A stretch of 34,344 nt of DNA from Clostridia bacterium (GTDB taxonomy: Bacteria; Bacillota; Clostridia; Oscillospirales; CAG-272), in assembly GCA_017463665.1 (NCBI GenBank), contig JAFTOT010000059.1, positions 1 through 34,344 on the forward strand, given 5' to 3'. The notes under the pieces were generated by a model. It ran no database searches. It saw nothing but the letters and a program-made list of their open reading frames with translations, and had not been told where the DNA came from. A program made the position numbers and the translations under genes. This document shows, one piece after another, positions 23,321-30,929 of this stretch (its first letter is position 1; each line of letters opens with the position of its first letter).

Positions 23321-23852
23321 AGTTAAATTCTCCTTTTTCTTTTGTTTCATCATAAATTGTTTCCTGGCCCCGTTCAAGCGCTACGACACCGGTACGTACC
23401 AGTTCGAGCACCTCAAACTCCTCCAGTAATTTTTGGATAGCTTCGATTTTGCTCTCGTCGCCGATCATGGCGAGTGTCAGAGAGCCGATGGCGACATCAA
23501 TGATGTTCGCACGGAAGATATTGGCGATCTGAATGATCTCATTTCGCTTCTCGCCTGTAGCGGCGCGTACCTTAAAGAGTACCAGCTCGCGGCGGATCGA
23601 GCGCTCGGGAGTGAGCACCTTGACCGAATGCACCGGAAAGAGCTTGCGCAGCTGATTGGAGAGCAGCTTGATCTGATCGTCGTCGCCCAGCACCTCAATG
23701 GTGATACGCGATACCGCAGGATCGGTGGTGGTGCCCACCGCCAGCGATTCGATGTTATACCCCTTGCGGGAAAAGAGGCGCGATACCTGCGAGAGAACGC
23801 CCGCTTCGTTATCTACGAGCACGGCAAGTGTTTGTCTTCTGACTTCGTTCAC
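23301..23852 (-). CDS. ilvN: Acetolactate synthase regulatory (small) subunit
   Basis: The 183-residue subunit mediates valine feedback on the acetolactate synthase catalytic subunit. The N-terminal ACT domain reads [28 protein letters not shown], followed by a second ACT-like half containing VDVAIGSL-like text (here [15 protein letters not shown]). The length is that of the long IlvH-type subunit. The start codon is GTG, with AGGAGG 7 nt before it. It follows ilvB by 12 nt and its 3' end overlaps ilvC. The symbol ilvH would be equally acceptable. Confidence 0.95.
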   Translation of the reverse strand: MNEVRRQTLAVLVDNEAGVLSQVSRLFSRKGYNIESLAVGTTTDPAVSRITIEVLGDDDQIKLLSNQLRKLFPVHSVKVLTPERSIRRELVLFKVRAATGEKRNEIIQIANIFRANIIDVAIGSLTLAMIGDESKIEAIQKLLEEFEVLELVRTGVVALERGQETIYDETKEKGEFNYGKNVL

Positions 23853-23864
23853 AGTTGTACCTCC

Positions 23865-25571
23865 TTAGCTGATAATAAACTTGGTAATGGGGCTGCCGCC
23901 GCCGACCATGGGACGTACCATTTCGTCCATGTCGATCACGCAGTCGATGACATAGCCGTGACCGTATTCCATGGCTTCTTGGATCGCAGCTCGCAGTTCA
24001 TCTTCGCGGGCAACGCGTCTGCCGCGCAGTCCGTATGCCTCGGCGAGCTTGACAAAGTCGGGGGCGTGACCGAGGGTGGTCTGCGAATAATGCTTGTTGT
24101 AGATCAGCGTCTGCCACTGGCGAACCATGCCGAGCGTCTTGTTATCGAAAATGAAGGTGATAACGGGGATATCATAGTGCTGCTCGGTGGCGAGCTCGTT
24201 GCAGTTCATGCGGAAGCTGCCGTCGCCCGTGATATGGATGACCGTTTTTTCGGGGTTGCCGACCTTGGCACCGATCGCGGCACCCAGACCAAAGCCCATC
24301 GTACCGAAGCCGCCCGAGGTGAGCAGCTGACCGGGATAGTCGAAGTGGAAGTGCTGGATCGCCCACATCTGATGCTGACCGACGTCGGTGGCAACGATGG
24401 TATCCTGCGGCATCAGCTCAGCGATCGCGCTGAGGATCTGCTTGGGAGTAAGTGCCGAGTCGCCCATATCGTACTCGGTCTCGGTGGGGTAAGCAAAGAC
24501 GTTCTCTTTCCATTCCTCGTGGCTCTGCTGCGCAATGCGTCTGTTGAGCATAGCAAGCACGCGCTTGGCATCGCCGACGATATGGTGATCGGTCTTGACA
24601 TTCTTGTTGATCTCCGCGCGGTCAATGTCGATCTGTACGATCTTTGCCTGCTTGGCAAAGCTCTTGGGATCGGTAGCCACACGGTCGGAGAAGCGGCAGC
24701 CTACCGCGATCAAAAGATCGCATGCGGCGCACGCTCTGTTAGCAGCCTGCGAGCCGTGCATACCGACCATACCTGCGGTGAGCGGATTGCGTCCCTTAAA
24801 GCCGCCCGCACCCATCAGCGTGATGGCAACGGGCGCGTCGAGCTTTTCGGCGAACTCGGTGAATTCCTCCTGCGCTCTGCCGCGGACGACACCGCCGCCG
24901 CAGATCAGAAGCGGCTTCTTCGCCTCGCGGATCATATCCACCAGCGTGTCGATATCCTTTTCATCGGGCTTCGGCGGCTGGAAGTTCTGCGAGGAGCGCT
25001 GCATCAGCGCACCGAGACGACCGTTCGAGGAATGCTCGCTGCGCGGCAGCGGCTCAAAGTCCGCCTTTGCTGCGGTGACATTCTTCAGAATGTCGATGAA
25101 CACGGGGCCCGGTCTGCCGCTGCGTGCGATGGCAAATGCCTCACGCACGATATCCGCAAGCTGATTTACATCGCGTACAAGATAATTGCACTTGGTGATC
25201 GGCATCGTGATGCCTGTAATATCGACCTCTTGGAAAGAGTCCTTGCCCATCAAAGTTTCATTGACGTTGCAGGAAATGAACACTACAGGCGCCGAATCCA
25301 TGTTTGCGGTCGCGATACCCGTGACCAGGTTGGTCGCGCCGGGGCCCGAAGTCGCAAAGCAAACGCCGACCTTGCCCGTGCTTCTCGCATAGCCGTCTGC
25401 GGCATGTGCCGCGCCCTGCTCATGCGAGGTCAAAATATGCTTGATCTTCCCGTCGTACGCATACAATTCGTCATACACATTCAAAATCGTACCGCCGGGG
25501 TAACCAAAGATGGTGTCAACGCCTTGTTCTACAAGGCATTCCATCAAAATTTTTGCTCCGGTCATCTGCAT
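23865..25571 (-). CDS. ilvB: Acetolactate synthase catalytic (large) subunit
   Basis: The 568-residue thiamine-diphosphate and FAD dependent enzyme performs the first common step of branched-chain synthesis. The N-terminus MTGAKILMECLVEQGVDTIFGYPGG, the catalytic Glu 51 in TSHEQGAAHAADGYARSTG, and the ThDP motif beginning ITGDGSFRMNCNELAT and ending FIFDNKTLGMVRQWQ are all present. The FAD-binding middle domain includes GMVGMHGSQAANRA. The start at 25571 is placed 11 nt after AGGAGG; a second ATG two codons later is also possible. It is preceded by a leader peptide and terminator that probably attenuate it. Confidence 0.97.
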   Translation of the reverse strand: MQMTGAKILMECLVEQGVDTIFGYPGGTILNVYDELYAYDGKIKHILTSHEQGAAHAADGYARSTGKVGVCFATSGPGATNLVTGIATANMDSAPVVFISCNVNETLMGKDSFQEVDITGITMPITKCNYLVRDVNQLADIVREAFAIARSGRPGPVFIDILKNVTAAKADFEPLPRSEHSSNGRLGALMQRSSQNFQPPKPDEKDIDTLVDMIREAKKPLLICGGGVVRGRAQEEFTEFAEKLDAPVAITLMGAGGFKGRNPLTAGMVGMHGSQAANRACAACDLLIAVGCRFSDRVATDPKSFAKQAKIVQIDIDRAEINKNVKTDHHIVGDAKRVLAMLNRRIAQQSHEEWKENVFAYPTETEYDMGDSALTPKQILSAIAELMPQDTIVATDVGQHQMWAIQHFHFDYPGQLLTSGGFGTMGFGLGAAIGAKVGNPEKTVIHITGDGSFRMNCNELATEQHYDIPVITFIFDNKTLGMVRQWQTLIYNKHYSQTTLGHAPDFVKLAEAYGLRGRRVAREDELRAAIQEAMEYGHGYVIDCVIDMDEMVRPMVGGGSPITKFIIS

Positions 25572-25605
25572 ATACCGAAAATCCTCCTTTATCGGGTAAG
25601 ACAAC

Positions 25606-25644
25606 AAAAAGCCCTATGGACTAAAAGTTTAGACCATAAGGCTT
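25606..25644 (-). terminator. Attenuator terminator in the ilv leader
   Basis: On the minus strand a 17-bp stem (25609-25625 paired with 25628-25644, starting AAGCCTTATGG) ends in GGGCTTTTTG and lies between the leader peptide and the ilvB ribosome site. It is the expected off-switch of a translation-coupled attenuator. I did not define the competing antiterminator. Confidence 0.85.
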
Positions 25645-25695
25645 GCCTATTCCTAAATTTTACATCCGGGTGTATATGAAGTATTTCGCCCGAAC

Positions 25696-25818
25696 TTAAA
25701 ATCCCATGGCTTTGCAACTCAAGGCACAACTTTTAGCACTATTCTCTGCGTTCTTCACGACTAGCACAAGAATAATGCTCACGATAATTATGCTGTTGAG
25801 TGCATAAGCGAAATGCAT
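25696..25818 (-). CDS. Branched-chain amino acid leader peptide (ilv attenuator)
   Basis: The 40-residue peptide begins MHFAYALNSIIIVSIILVLV, and the Ile/Leu/Val run continues to residue 21. In the window SIIIVSIILVLVV, 11 of 13 residues are isoleucine, leucine or valine, the hallmark of an ilv leader peptide whose ribosome stalls when charged branched-chain tRNAs are scarce. The ATG is preceded by AGAGGT. The reading frame starts about 45 nt after a consensus promoter and ends about 50 nt before the terminator hairpin, leaving room for alternative pairing. It can be followed further upstream in frame, but the promoter lies inside that extension, so the internal ATG is the start. It is analogous to enterobacterial ilvL/ivbL; such peptides are seldom annotated in Clostridia. 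Confidence 0.85.
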   Translation of the reverse strand: MHFAYALNSIIIVSIILVLVVKNAENSAKSCALSCKAMGF

Positions 25819-25861
25819 GTTTTTTACCTCTGAAATCACTGTTATCAACGGATTTTCCGTA

Positions 25862-25890
25862 ATTATACCACTTATAAAAAAGCTTGTCAA
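25862..25890 (-). promoter_or_regulatory. Consensus sigma-A promoter of the ilv-leu operon
   Basis: On the minus strand TTGACA (complement of 25885-25890) and TATAAT (complement of 25862-25867) are perfect consensus hexamers with a 17-nt spacer. A promoter this strong needs downstream control, which the leader peptide and attenuator supply. Confidence 0.88.
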
Positions 25891-26022
25891 TACCCCTTTT
25901 GCAAATTTTTGCAGGATTTGAAACAAAAAATTGCAAAAACGAAAAATGGATACAAAATGTGTATATTTATGCAACGTAATATACAGCTTATGCGCTGTAA
26001 CGGCGACAAACAGCTCTTGTAG

Positions 26023-26044
26023 GGCGCGACGTCCTCGACGCGCC
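26023..26044. repeat. Short GC-rich inverted repeat in the gap upstream of the ilv promoter
   Basis: GGCGCG and CGCGCC pair around a core with one mismatch and a CG/CG step. It is preceded by TGTAG and lies after the MutS-like gene. No T run follows on the minus strand, so it is not an obvious terminator. A smaller hairpin (ACAGC/GCTGT) is at 25983-25998. The rest of 25891-26082 shows no gene. Confidence 0.45.
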
Positions 26045-26082
26045 GCATAAACCATAGTAAAACTTGTATGCCAAATGAAAGT

Positions 26083-27576
26083 TTAGAGTTGCAGCAAACA
26101 TCTCCCCACAAGATCCGAGCAGCAACCTTCCCGCTCGATTCCGTAGCCTTTGGTGGTATGCAAAAACGCTGCATCTGCGCGGACGTGCTTTTGGAGTTGA
26201 TGCATGTGGGACACGAGGATCCAGCGGACGCCGCAGGCGGAGAAATACGCCAGGATATCGGCGAGTCCCTTTGCGCCCTCATCGTAGGCGGTGGACTGAA
26301 ACGGTTCATTGAGCAGAACCAATGTCCCCGGAACGAGCGCATCGAACATCGCGCGAAACTCCCGCACTTCCTGCTCAAAGCGCCCTGCTCCCTGCTCTGC
26401 CTTCTCCGCCTCGGCATAGTAGGTGAGCAGCCGCGAACAGGGCGAAAACGTCAGCCTTGCGGCAGGAACCGGCAGCCCCGCCTGTGCCAGCATCTGCAGC
26501 ACGCCGACCGTGCGCAAAAAAGTGGTCTTGCCGCTGCTGTTGTCGCCGAACAATATCGTGCCGCGTGCGGCATCGACCTCTACGCTGTACGGCACGACCG
26601 CGGCGGGCGATGCCGTCAGCAAAAGCAGCAGATCATACGCATTTTCACAGGAAAATGCCCCATCTGCCGCGACCGTCGGAAAACAGGTCGCAACTCCCGA
26701 ATTCCGCAGACGATAGCAATACTTGACCGCCGCCTTATAGAACAGCACCTCCCGCGTGAGATGCTTGTACCGATCAAACAAAAAGCGCGCGATCTCCCCG
26801 AACTGCCCCGCAAGAGAAACCACCGCGGCAATGTACATCTCCTCCTGCAGCTCCACACTCTGCCCATCCAAAATAACGCCCGCAGGCTCTGCTTCCGTCT
26901 GCTTTCGGGAAAACAGTTTTTTCTTTTTCGGTGCCGCAAAAGCCGCACGGATAGCATTGTGCGGGATCAGATCGCACGCGCAGATCCTGCCGCTCGCATT
27001 TAAAGCCAGACGAAAATCCAACTGCCCGACCGTGGTATACTGCTCAAACCTCGAACACAGCACAAGCAGTGCATTTGCATCCTCGCCACGTGCGATCCGC
27101 CGTATATCCGCCTGCAAGTCGCGCAGCCCCTCGGACGCAAATGAACAGGTGCCGAGCAGATCGTCCATCGCGCCGAGAAGCAGCAGCACGCGTTTGAGCG
27201 TGAGCGCACTCACCGAAACAAGACTTGCCGCGCCGGCAAACGACTGCCCCTGCCCGCCCGTGCGCCGCATCCGATAGATCTCCTGCCGCTCACGCTCATA
27301 TTCCGCAGAATACCGCGAAAGCTTTTCCAAATGCGCATGCAGCTCGGAAAGCAGCTCCGAGCGCTCCAAAAGATCCCGCAGGATCGCCTGCCGATACCGT
27401 ACCCCGTCGGCAGTGCGCGGCAAATTGCAGATCGCTTCGGTGAACGCCGCGCTCTCGCGCACATCGCTGCAAAAATAGGGGATGCTCTTGTCGAGCGACA
27501 GGCGGTACAGCGCTTCTTTGCCAACCGCGCTTTCCGTGGCTTCTTCGGTATACAATAAGCTCAAACCGTCATGCAT
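26083..27576 (-). CDS. MutS-family ATPase paralogue B (domain V type, no mismatch domain)
   Basis: The 497-residue protein has a helical N-terminal two thirds resembling the MutS core/clamp and a C-terminal MutS-type ABC ATPase. Walker A is FGDNSSGKTTFL (GDNSSGKT, residues 344-351) and Walker B is LVLLNEP (419-425). The ABC-ATPase histidine is in WILVSHMHQLQKHV. The N-terminal mismatch-recognition domain with its Phe-x-Glu motif is absent. The Walker B Asp is Asn (LLNEP), unlike canonical MutS (LLDE). The phrase TCFPTV...ENAYDLLLL recurs in the upstream paralogue. The ATG overlaps that gene's end by 8 nt. It is probably a partner of the adjacent protein, forming a heterodimer; its role in DNA repair or recombination is unproven. 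Confidence 0.85.
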   Translation of the reverse strand: MHDGLSLLYTEEATESAVGKEALYRLSLDKSIPYFCSDVRESAAFTEAICNLPRTADGVRYRQAILRDLLERSELLSELHAHLEKLSRYSAEYERERQEIYRMRRTGGQGQSFAGAASLVSVSALTLKRVLLLLGAMDDLLGTCSFASEGLRDLQADIRRIARGEDANALLVLCSRFEQYTTVGQLDFRLALNASGRICACDLIPHNAIRAAFAAPKKKKLFSRKQTEAEPAGVILDGQSVELQEEMYIAAVVSLAGQFGEIARFLFDRYKHLTREVLFYKAAVKYCYRLRNSGVATCFPTVAADGAFSCENAYDLLLLLTASPAAVVPYSVEVDAARGTILFGDNSSGKTTFLRTVGVLQMLAQAGLPVPAARLTFSPCSRLLTYYAEAEKAEQGAGRFEQEVREFRAMFDALVPGTLVLLNEPFQSTAYDEGAKGLADILAYFSACGVRWILVSHMHQLQKHVRADAAFLHTTKGYGIEREGCCSDLVGRCLLQL

Positions 27577-29002
27577 GTGTTTTCAACCTCTTAGATAAAG
27601 AATCGTGATCCAAGCCGTACTTTCGCAAAACATCCCGCACATACGCCGATGCCGTTCTGCACAGCCGCCGCACCTTGTACAGGCGGTTGCTCTCTCCGTC
27701 TACGAGCACCTGCAAAACAGGAAACTCGTTTTGGCATACCTCCCCGAAGTGCGTCACAAACAAACCGAACATCTGCCTGTCGCGGAGCACCTGCGCGCTT
27801 TGACACGCCAGCGCCGCCCCGACCGTGTCATTGGCACCGCTGTACGCCTCGTTGAGGAAGACAAAGCTGTCCCGCACATCCTCGGCGACAATGGCGTCAA
27901 AGCGATGCTTTTCTTCTTCCAATCGCCCCATCCCCTCAAAGCGCTCGTCCCTCGGAAAGTGCGTGCAGATGCGGTCAAAGCAATATACAGAAGCGCTTGC
28001 AGCAAGCATTTTGCAGCCGCCGAAGGCAAAGACCAGATTCAGCGCCGCGCAGCGCAGAAATGTGGTCTTGCCGCCGCTGTTGGCACCGACCAGAAAGAAG
28101 AACGGCTCCTCCTCGTCAAAGCCTATGTCATTGGGCACGACGCAGGCCTGCTTTTGCAGCAGATAGGGATCGTACGCGTTTTCGGCGCGGTACTGTCTGC
28201 GATCGGAGACTTCGGGGAAACAGGTGCGGATCCCCTTTCGCTCCATCTCTTTCATAAACTTATGCATCTGCACATAAAATTCCAATTCCTCGATGTATCC
28301 GAGCGGTTCGGACAACGTCTCTGCCGTGAATGGTGCCAGCAGTGCATCCAATGCCGCAAATTCCGCAGCGTACATGGCGCACAGCGCGTTCGACACCGGC
28401 AGATTCAGGCGATATGTCTGCGCCTTTGCACATAGCGGCGGCATACCAATTCCCGCCGCGTGCGCCGCAAGCATCTCGCCGTAGCTCTCGGTGCCGTCCT
28501 CCGGCTGCATCCATGCGCGATCCATCAGCGAAACGTCAAACGAAGATATCCGCCCCGCAAGCGGCTCTGCCGCCGAGACCGCCGCTTCCATGCTCGCATA
28601 CAATGCCCGATGCGCCCCGTCGCTCCAATATGCGGCAGCGGCGGCGGTAACGGCATTTTCACGCGGGAACGCGCACAGCAGCCGAACCGCATCCAGATAC
28701 AGCCGCAGCACGTGCAAGCGCAGCAAGCTCTTCTCGGCTGCAAGCTCCGTCTCGGCAGCGTGATACCGCTCCGACGCGAGCGCACGCAAAACTTCCAACA
28801 ATTCGGTCACATGGCGGCAAAAAGCATCGTCATCCATATCGCGAAAGAAGTCCTGTCGGCAGATCACCGTCCGCTTGTCGCACGGTCGCGTCAGGATCGG
28901 CAGGATCTTTTTCGGCAGAATGTCGGCAAGGTGCAGATCCCCCATCAGCGATGCATCGTATGGCGCTTTTCCCGCCGTATATAAAAAGGAAGGCATCCTC
29001 AT
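27569..29002 (-). CDS. MutS-family ATPase paralogue A (domain V type, no mismatch domain)
   Basis: The 477-residue protein has the same plan as the next gene. A helical N-terminal part precedes the MutS-like ATPase with Walker A GANSGGKT (residues 306-313), a signature-like ERFEGMGRLEEEKHRF and Walker B FVFLNE (380-385), where Asn again replaces the usual Asp; the histidine is in FGLFVTHFGEV. The shared segment GIRTCFPEVSDRRQY then ENAYDPYLL marks it as a paralogue. The start at 29002 gives an ATGA overlap with the upstream membrane protein; a second ATG two codons later is possible, and a longer frame to 29167 would lie wholly inside the upstream gene. The sequences are strongly diverged, consistent with an obligate heterodimer rather than a recent duplication. 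Confidence 0.85.
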   Translation of the reverse strand: MRMPSFLYTAGKAPYDASLMGDLHLADILPKKILPILTRPCDKRTVICRQDFFRDMDDDAFCRHVTELLEVLRALASERYHAAETELAAEKSLLRLHVLRLYLDAVRLLCAFPRENAVTAAAAAYWSDGAHRALYASMEAAVSAAEPLAGRISSFDVSLMDRAWMQPEDGTESYGEMLAAHAAGIGMPPLCAKAQTYRLNLPVSNALCAMYAAEFAALDALLAPFTAETLSEPLGYIEELEFYVQMHKFMKEMERKGIRTCFPEVSDRRQYRAENAYDPYLLQKQACVVPNDIGFDEEEPFFFLVGANSGGKTTFLRCAALNLVFAFGGCKMLAASASVYCFDRICTHFPRDERFEGMGRLEEEKHRFDAIVAEDVRDSFVFLNEAYSGANDTVGAALACQSAQVLRDRQMFGLFVTHFGEVCQNEFPVLQVLVDGESNRLYKVRRLCRTASAYVRDVLRKYGLDHDSLSKRLKTHA

Positions 29003-29559
29003 GCGCGCAGTTCCCCCTCGTACTCGATTTTTGCAAGCAAACGGGACAGCGAATAGACAAAAACACCGTTTACCATATCCCCCGAAGATACGTCCTTTTC
29101 GCCTTGTTTGATCTGATAGCAGATCGGATGCACCAGCAAAACGGGAACAAAGTCTTTTAAGTACCAATCTTCCGCAAAGCGATATTGAAAATCATATCGC
29201 GGCAAGGAGTGCGGTCGGCTGTCAAAGGACAGCTTGTGCGCGCCCCCGTACGAGAAGATCGCAAATTCGTTGCGCGTGACATACTTACCGTCGTTTTGAA
29301 ACACCAGCGTGGACAGACGGCGCCCTGTCGCAAAAAGCTTGACCGCGTACACCGTGTCCTTGGTTTCTATGTAGAAATCGCACCTCGGTGTACTTTTGCG
29401 CCCGAACATCCACAGTCGATGCGTCGGCACGAGCCTTGCACCGCTCTTTCCGAGGCACTTTTGCATTTTCAAAACAAGCAGCACCCGCTTTGCAAAAATG
29501 CGCAAATACGGCAAAACCGACAGCGCCGCAGCGATGCCGAAAACAGAAAGCCATCCCAT
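28999..29559 (-). CDS. Predicted membrane-anchored protein of unknown function
   Basis: The 186-residue protein was not recognised. One hydrophobic segment at the N-terminus (GWLSVFGIAAALSVLPYLRI) is followed by a basic region (FAKRVLLVLKMQKCLGK) and a soluble domain of mixed strands containing CDFYIETKDTVYAVKLFATG, which resembles a nuclease-like or restriction-endonuclease-like core only loosely. The start at 29559 was chosen because AAGGAGG lies about 6 nt before it; ATG codons at 29565 and 29577 are too close to or upstream of it. It is first in the operon with the two MutS-like genes (ATGA overlap), so a joint function at the membrane is inferred. Confidence 0.7.
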   Translation of the reverse strand: MGWLSVFGIAAALSVLPYLRIFAKRVLLVLKMQKCLGKSGARLVPTHRLWMFGRKSTPRCDFYIETKDTVYAVKLFATGRRLSTLVFQNDGKYVTRNEFAIFSYGGAHKLSFDSRPHSLPRYDFQYRFAEDWYLKDFVPVLLVHPICYQIKQGEKDVSSGDMVNGVFVYSLSRLLAKIEYEGELRA

Positions 29560-29588
29560 ATACATCCTCCTTTTCAACCGCCACTTAT

Positions 29589-29617
29589 AGGATACCGCCG
29601 CGGGGGTTCCCCGTCAA
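29589..29617 (-). promoter_or_regulatory. Promoter of the membrane protein-MutS-like operon
   Basis: On the minus strand TTGACG (complement of 29612-29617) and TATCCT (complement of 29589-29594) are separated by 17 nt and lie about 30 nt before the start at 29559. Confidence 0.6.
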
Positions 29618-29695
29618 GCAATCCTTAGTTGCCTTGTTATCTTATATAGTGTACCAGACCGCCGCGCGGTTCGCTGTTTTGTGGATTTTCATTGC

Positions 29696-29730
29696 AAAAA
29701 ACTCCCCGAAGGCGTTCGCCTTCGGGGAGT
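29696..29730 (-). terminator. Terminator after the AI-2E-family gene
   Basis: A perfect 13-bp stem ACTCCCCGAAGGC/GCCTTCGGGGAGT with a 4-nt loop is followed on the minus strand by TTTTTT. It closes the degV-fakA-AI-2E unit. Confidence 0.9.
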
Positions 29731-29735
29731 TTGCT

Positions 29736-30914
29736 TTACTTTTTCTTTTTATTCTTTTTTACGGGCTTTGGCTTCGGTGCTTCCACGGGCTCTGCGGGGA
29801 TGGGATCCTCCTTATGCAGATCATTGCGCAGCATGCGATAGAGCGCCGCCGCGAGCGGAACCGCCAGAATCATGCCGCCGACACCGCCAATGCCGCCGCC
29901 CACAGTGACTGCGGCGAGCACCCAGATCGCGGGGAGTCCCATAGAAGAACCGACCACGCGCGGGTAGATCACATTGCCCTCAAACTGCTGCAGGACGACA
30001 AGGAAAATGAGGAAAAAGACTGCCTTGATCGGCGAGACGGTAAAGATCATAAACGCGCCGACCGCACCGCCGATGTACGCGCCCGCCACGGGGATGAGCG
30101 CGGTAACGGCGATAAATGCGCCGATCATCGTTGCATACGGCAGCTGCAGGATCAGCATACCGGCTGTGCAAAGCATACCGAGGATCAATGCCTCGGTGCA
30201 CTGCCCGATGATGTAGCGGCGGAAGCAATCGTTGAGGATGCCCACCACATAGCGCACCTTGTCATACACCTTTTCGGGTGCATACCGATGCAGCACGCGG
30301 TCACACTGTCCGCCAAGCGTCTCTTTGCCCATCAGCAGATAGATCGCGAAAATGATGCTGAGGAACGCGGTGACCACCGACGAAACCACCGTGGAAACCG
30401 TGCTGATCACAATATCCACAGCGCCGCCGATACCCGAGGTGAGGACATCCGCGATCCGCTCGATGAGAGATTTCCAATCCAGATTGCGCAGCTGCGCCAA
30501 AAAATCGTCCGAAACAAGATCCAAAGTATCCCACTGATCGAGCAGGGGCAGCAGATACTGCACGGCACCCTGCAACTGCGAAAATAACAGCTTCACGCAA
30601 GAGATAAACTGCGGCACGACCAGTGCGATCACCAGCGCAACGACCGCCACCAAGGTGAACATAGCGGTGAGCATGCAGATCGGTCTGCGACTCTTGGCGA
30701 TCCACGCTTTTTTCGTGCGCGGAAAATAATACCGCTCGTAGCTGCTCATCAAAATATTGACGATATACGCGATCACGCCGCCGACAGCCAAAGGCGTCAG
30801 CGCGCCAAACACCGCGCCGATCGCACCCGCGACATTTTGCCAATACTGTATGCACAGATACAGCAAAAAGGCGCTGACGCCGACGCGCAAACAGGTTTTC
30901 CAGTCTATTTTCAT
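29736..30914 (-). CDS. AI-2E family transporter (UPF0118/TerC-unrelated YdiK/YtvI-type permease)
   Basis: The 392-residue polytopic membrane protein of the AI-2E transporter (PerM) family has about eight hydrophobic helices. An early pair (LTPLAVGGVIAYIVNILMS) and a middle soluble stretch, about residues 140-190, come first. The C-terminal set then includes IGGAVGAFMIFTVSPIKAVFF, QQFEGNVIYPRVVGSSMGL and the family motif PAIWVLAAVTVGGGIGGVGG. The C-terminus is a charged tail, KPKPVKKNKKKK. Members have been assigned autoinducer-2 export or sodium/proton antiport in different bacteria, so the substrate is open. No good ribosome site is visible before the ATG. It follows fakA by 15 nt and is followed by a strong terminator. 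Confidence 0.88.
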   Translation of the reverse strand: MKIDWKTCLRVGVSAFLLYLCIQYWQNVAGAIGAVFGALTPLAVGGVIAYIVNILMSSYERYYFPRTKKAWIAKSRRPICMLTAMFTLVAVVALVIALVVPQFISCVKLLFSQLQGAVQYLLPLLDQWDTLDLVSDDFLAQLRNLDWKSLIERIADVLTSGIGGAVDIVISTVSTVVSSVVTAFLSIIFAIYLLMGKETLGGQCDRVLHRYAPEKVYDKVRYVVGILNDCFRRYIIGQCTEALILGMLCTAGMLILQLPYATMIGAFIAVTALIPVAGAYIGGAVGAFMIFTVSPIKAVFFLIFLVVLQQFEGNVIYPRVVGSSMGLPAIWVLAAVTVGGGIGGVGGMILAVPLAAALYRMLRNDLHKEDPIPAEPVEAPKPKPVKKNKKKK

Positions 30915-30929
30915 AGCATTCTTTTTACA

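Noticed and set aside
25606-25890. T-box riboswitch in the ilv leader
   Set aside because: I found no T-box consensus (AGGGTGGNACCGCG-like) in the leader, and a leader peptide rich in Ile/Leu/Val explains the terminator.
26068-27003. Long plus-strand frame opposite the MutS-like gene, and similar long frames opposite the ilv/leu genes
   Set aside because: They mirror strongly coding minus-strand genes with conserved motifs, lack ribosome sites and have unnatural composition.
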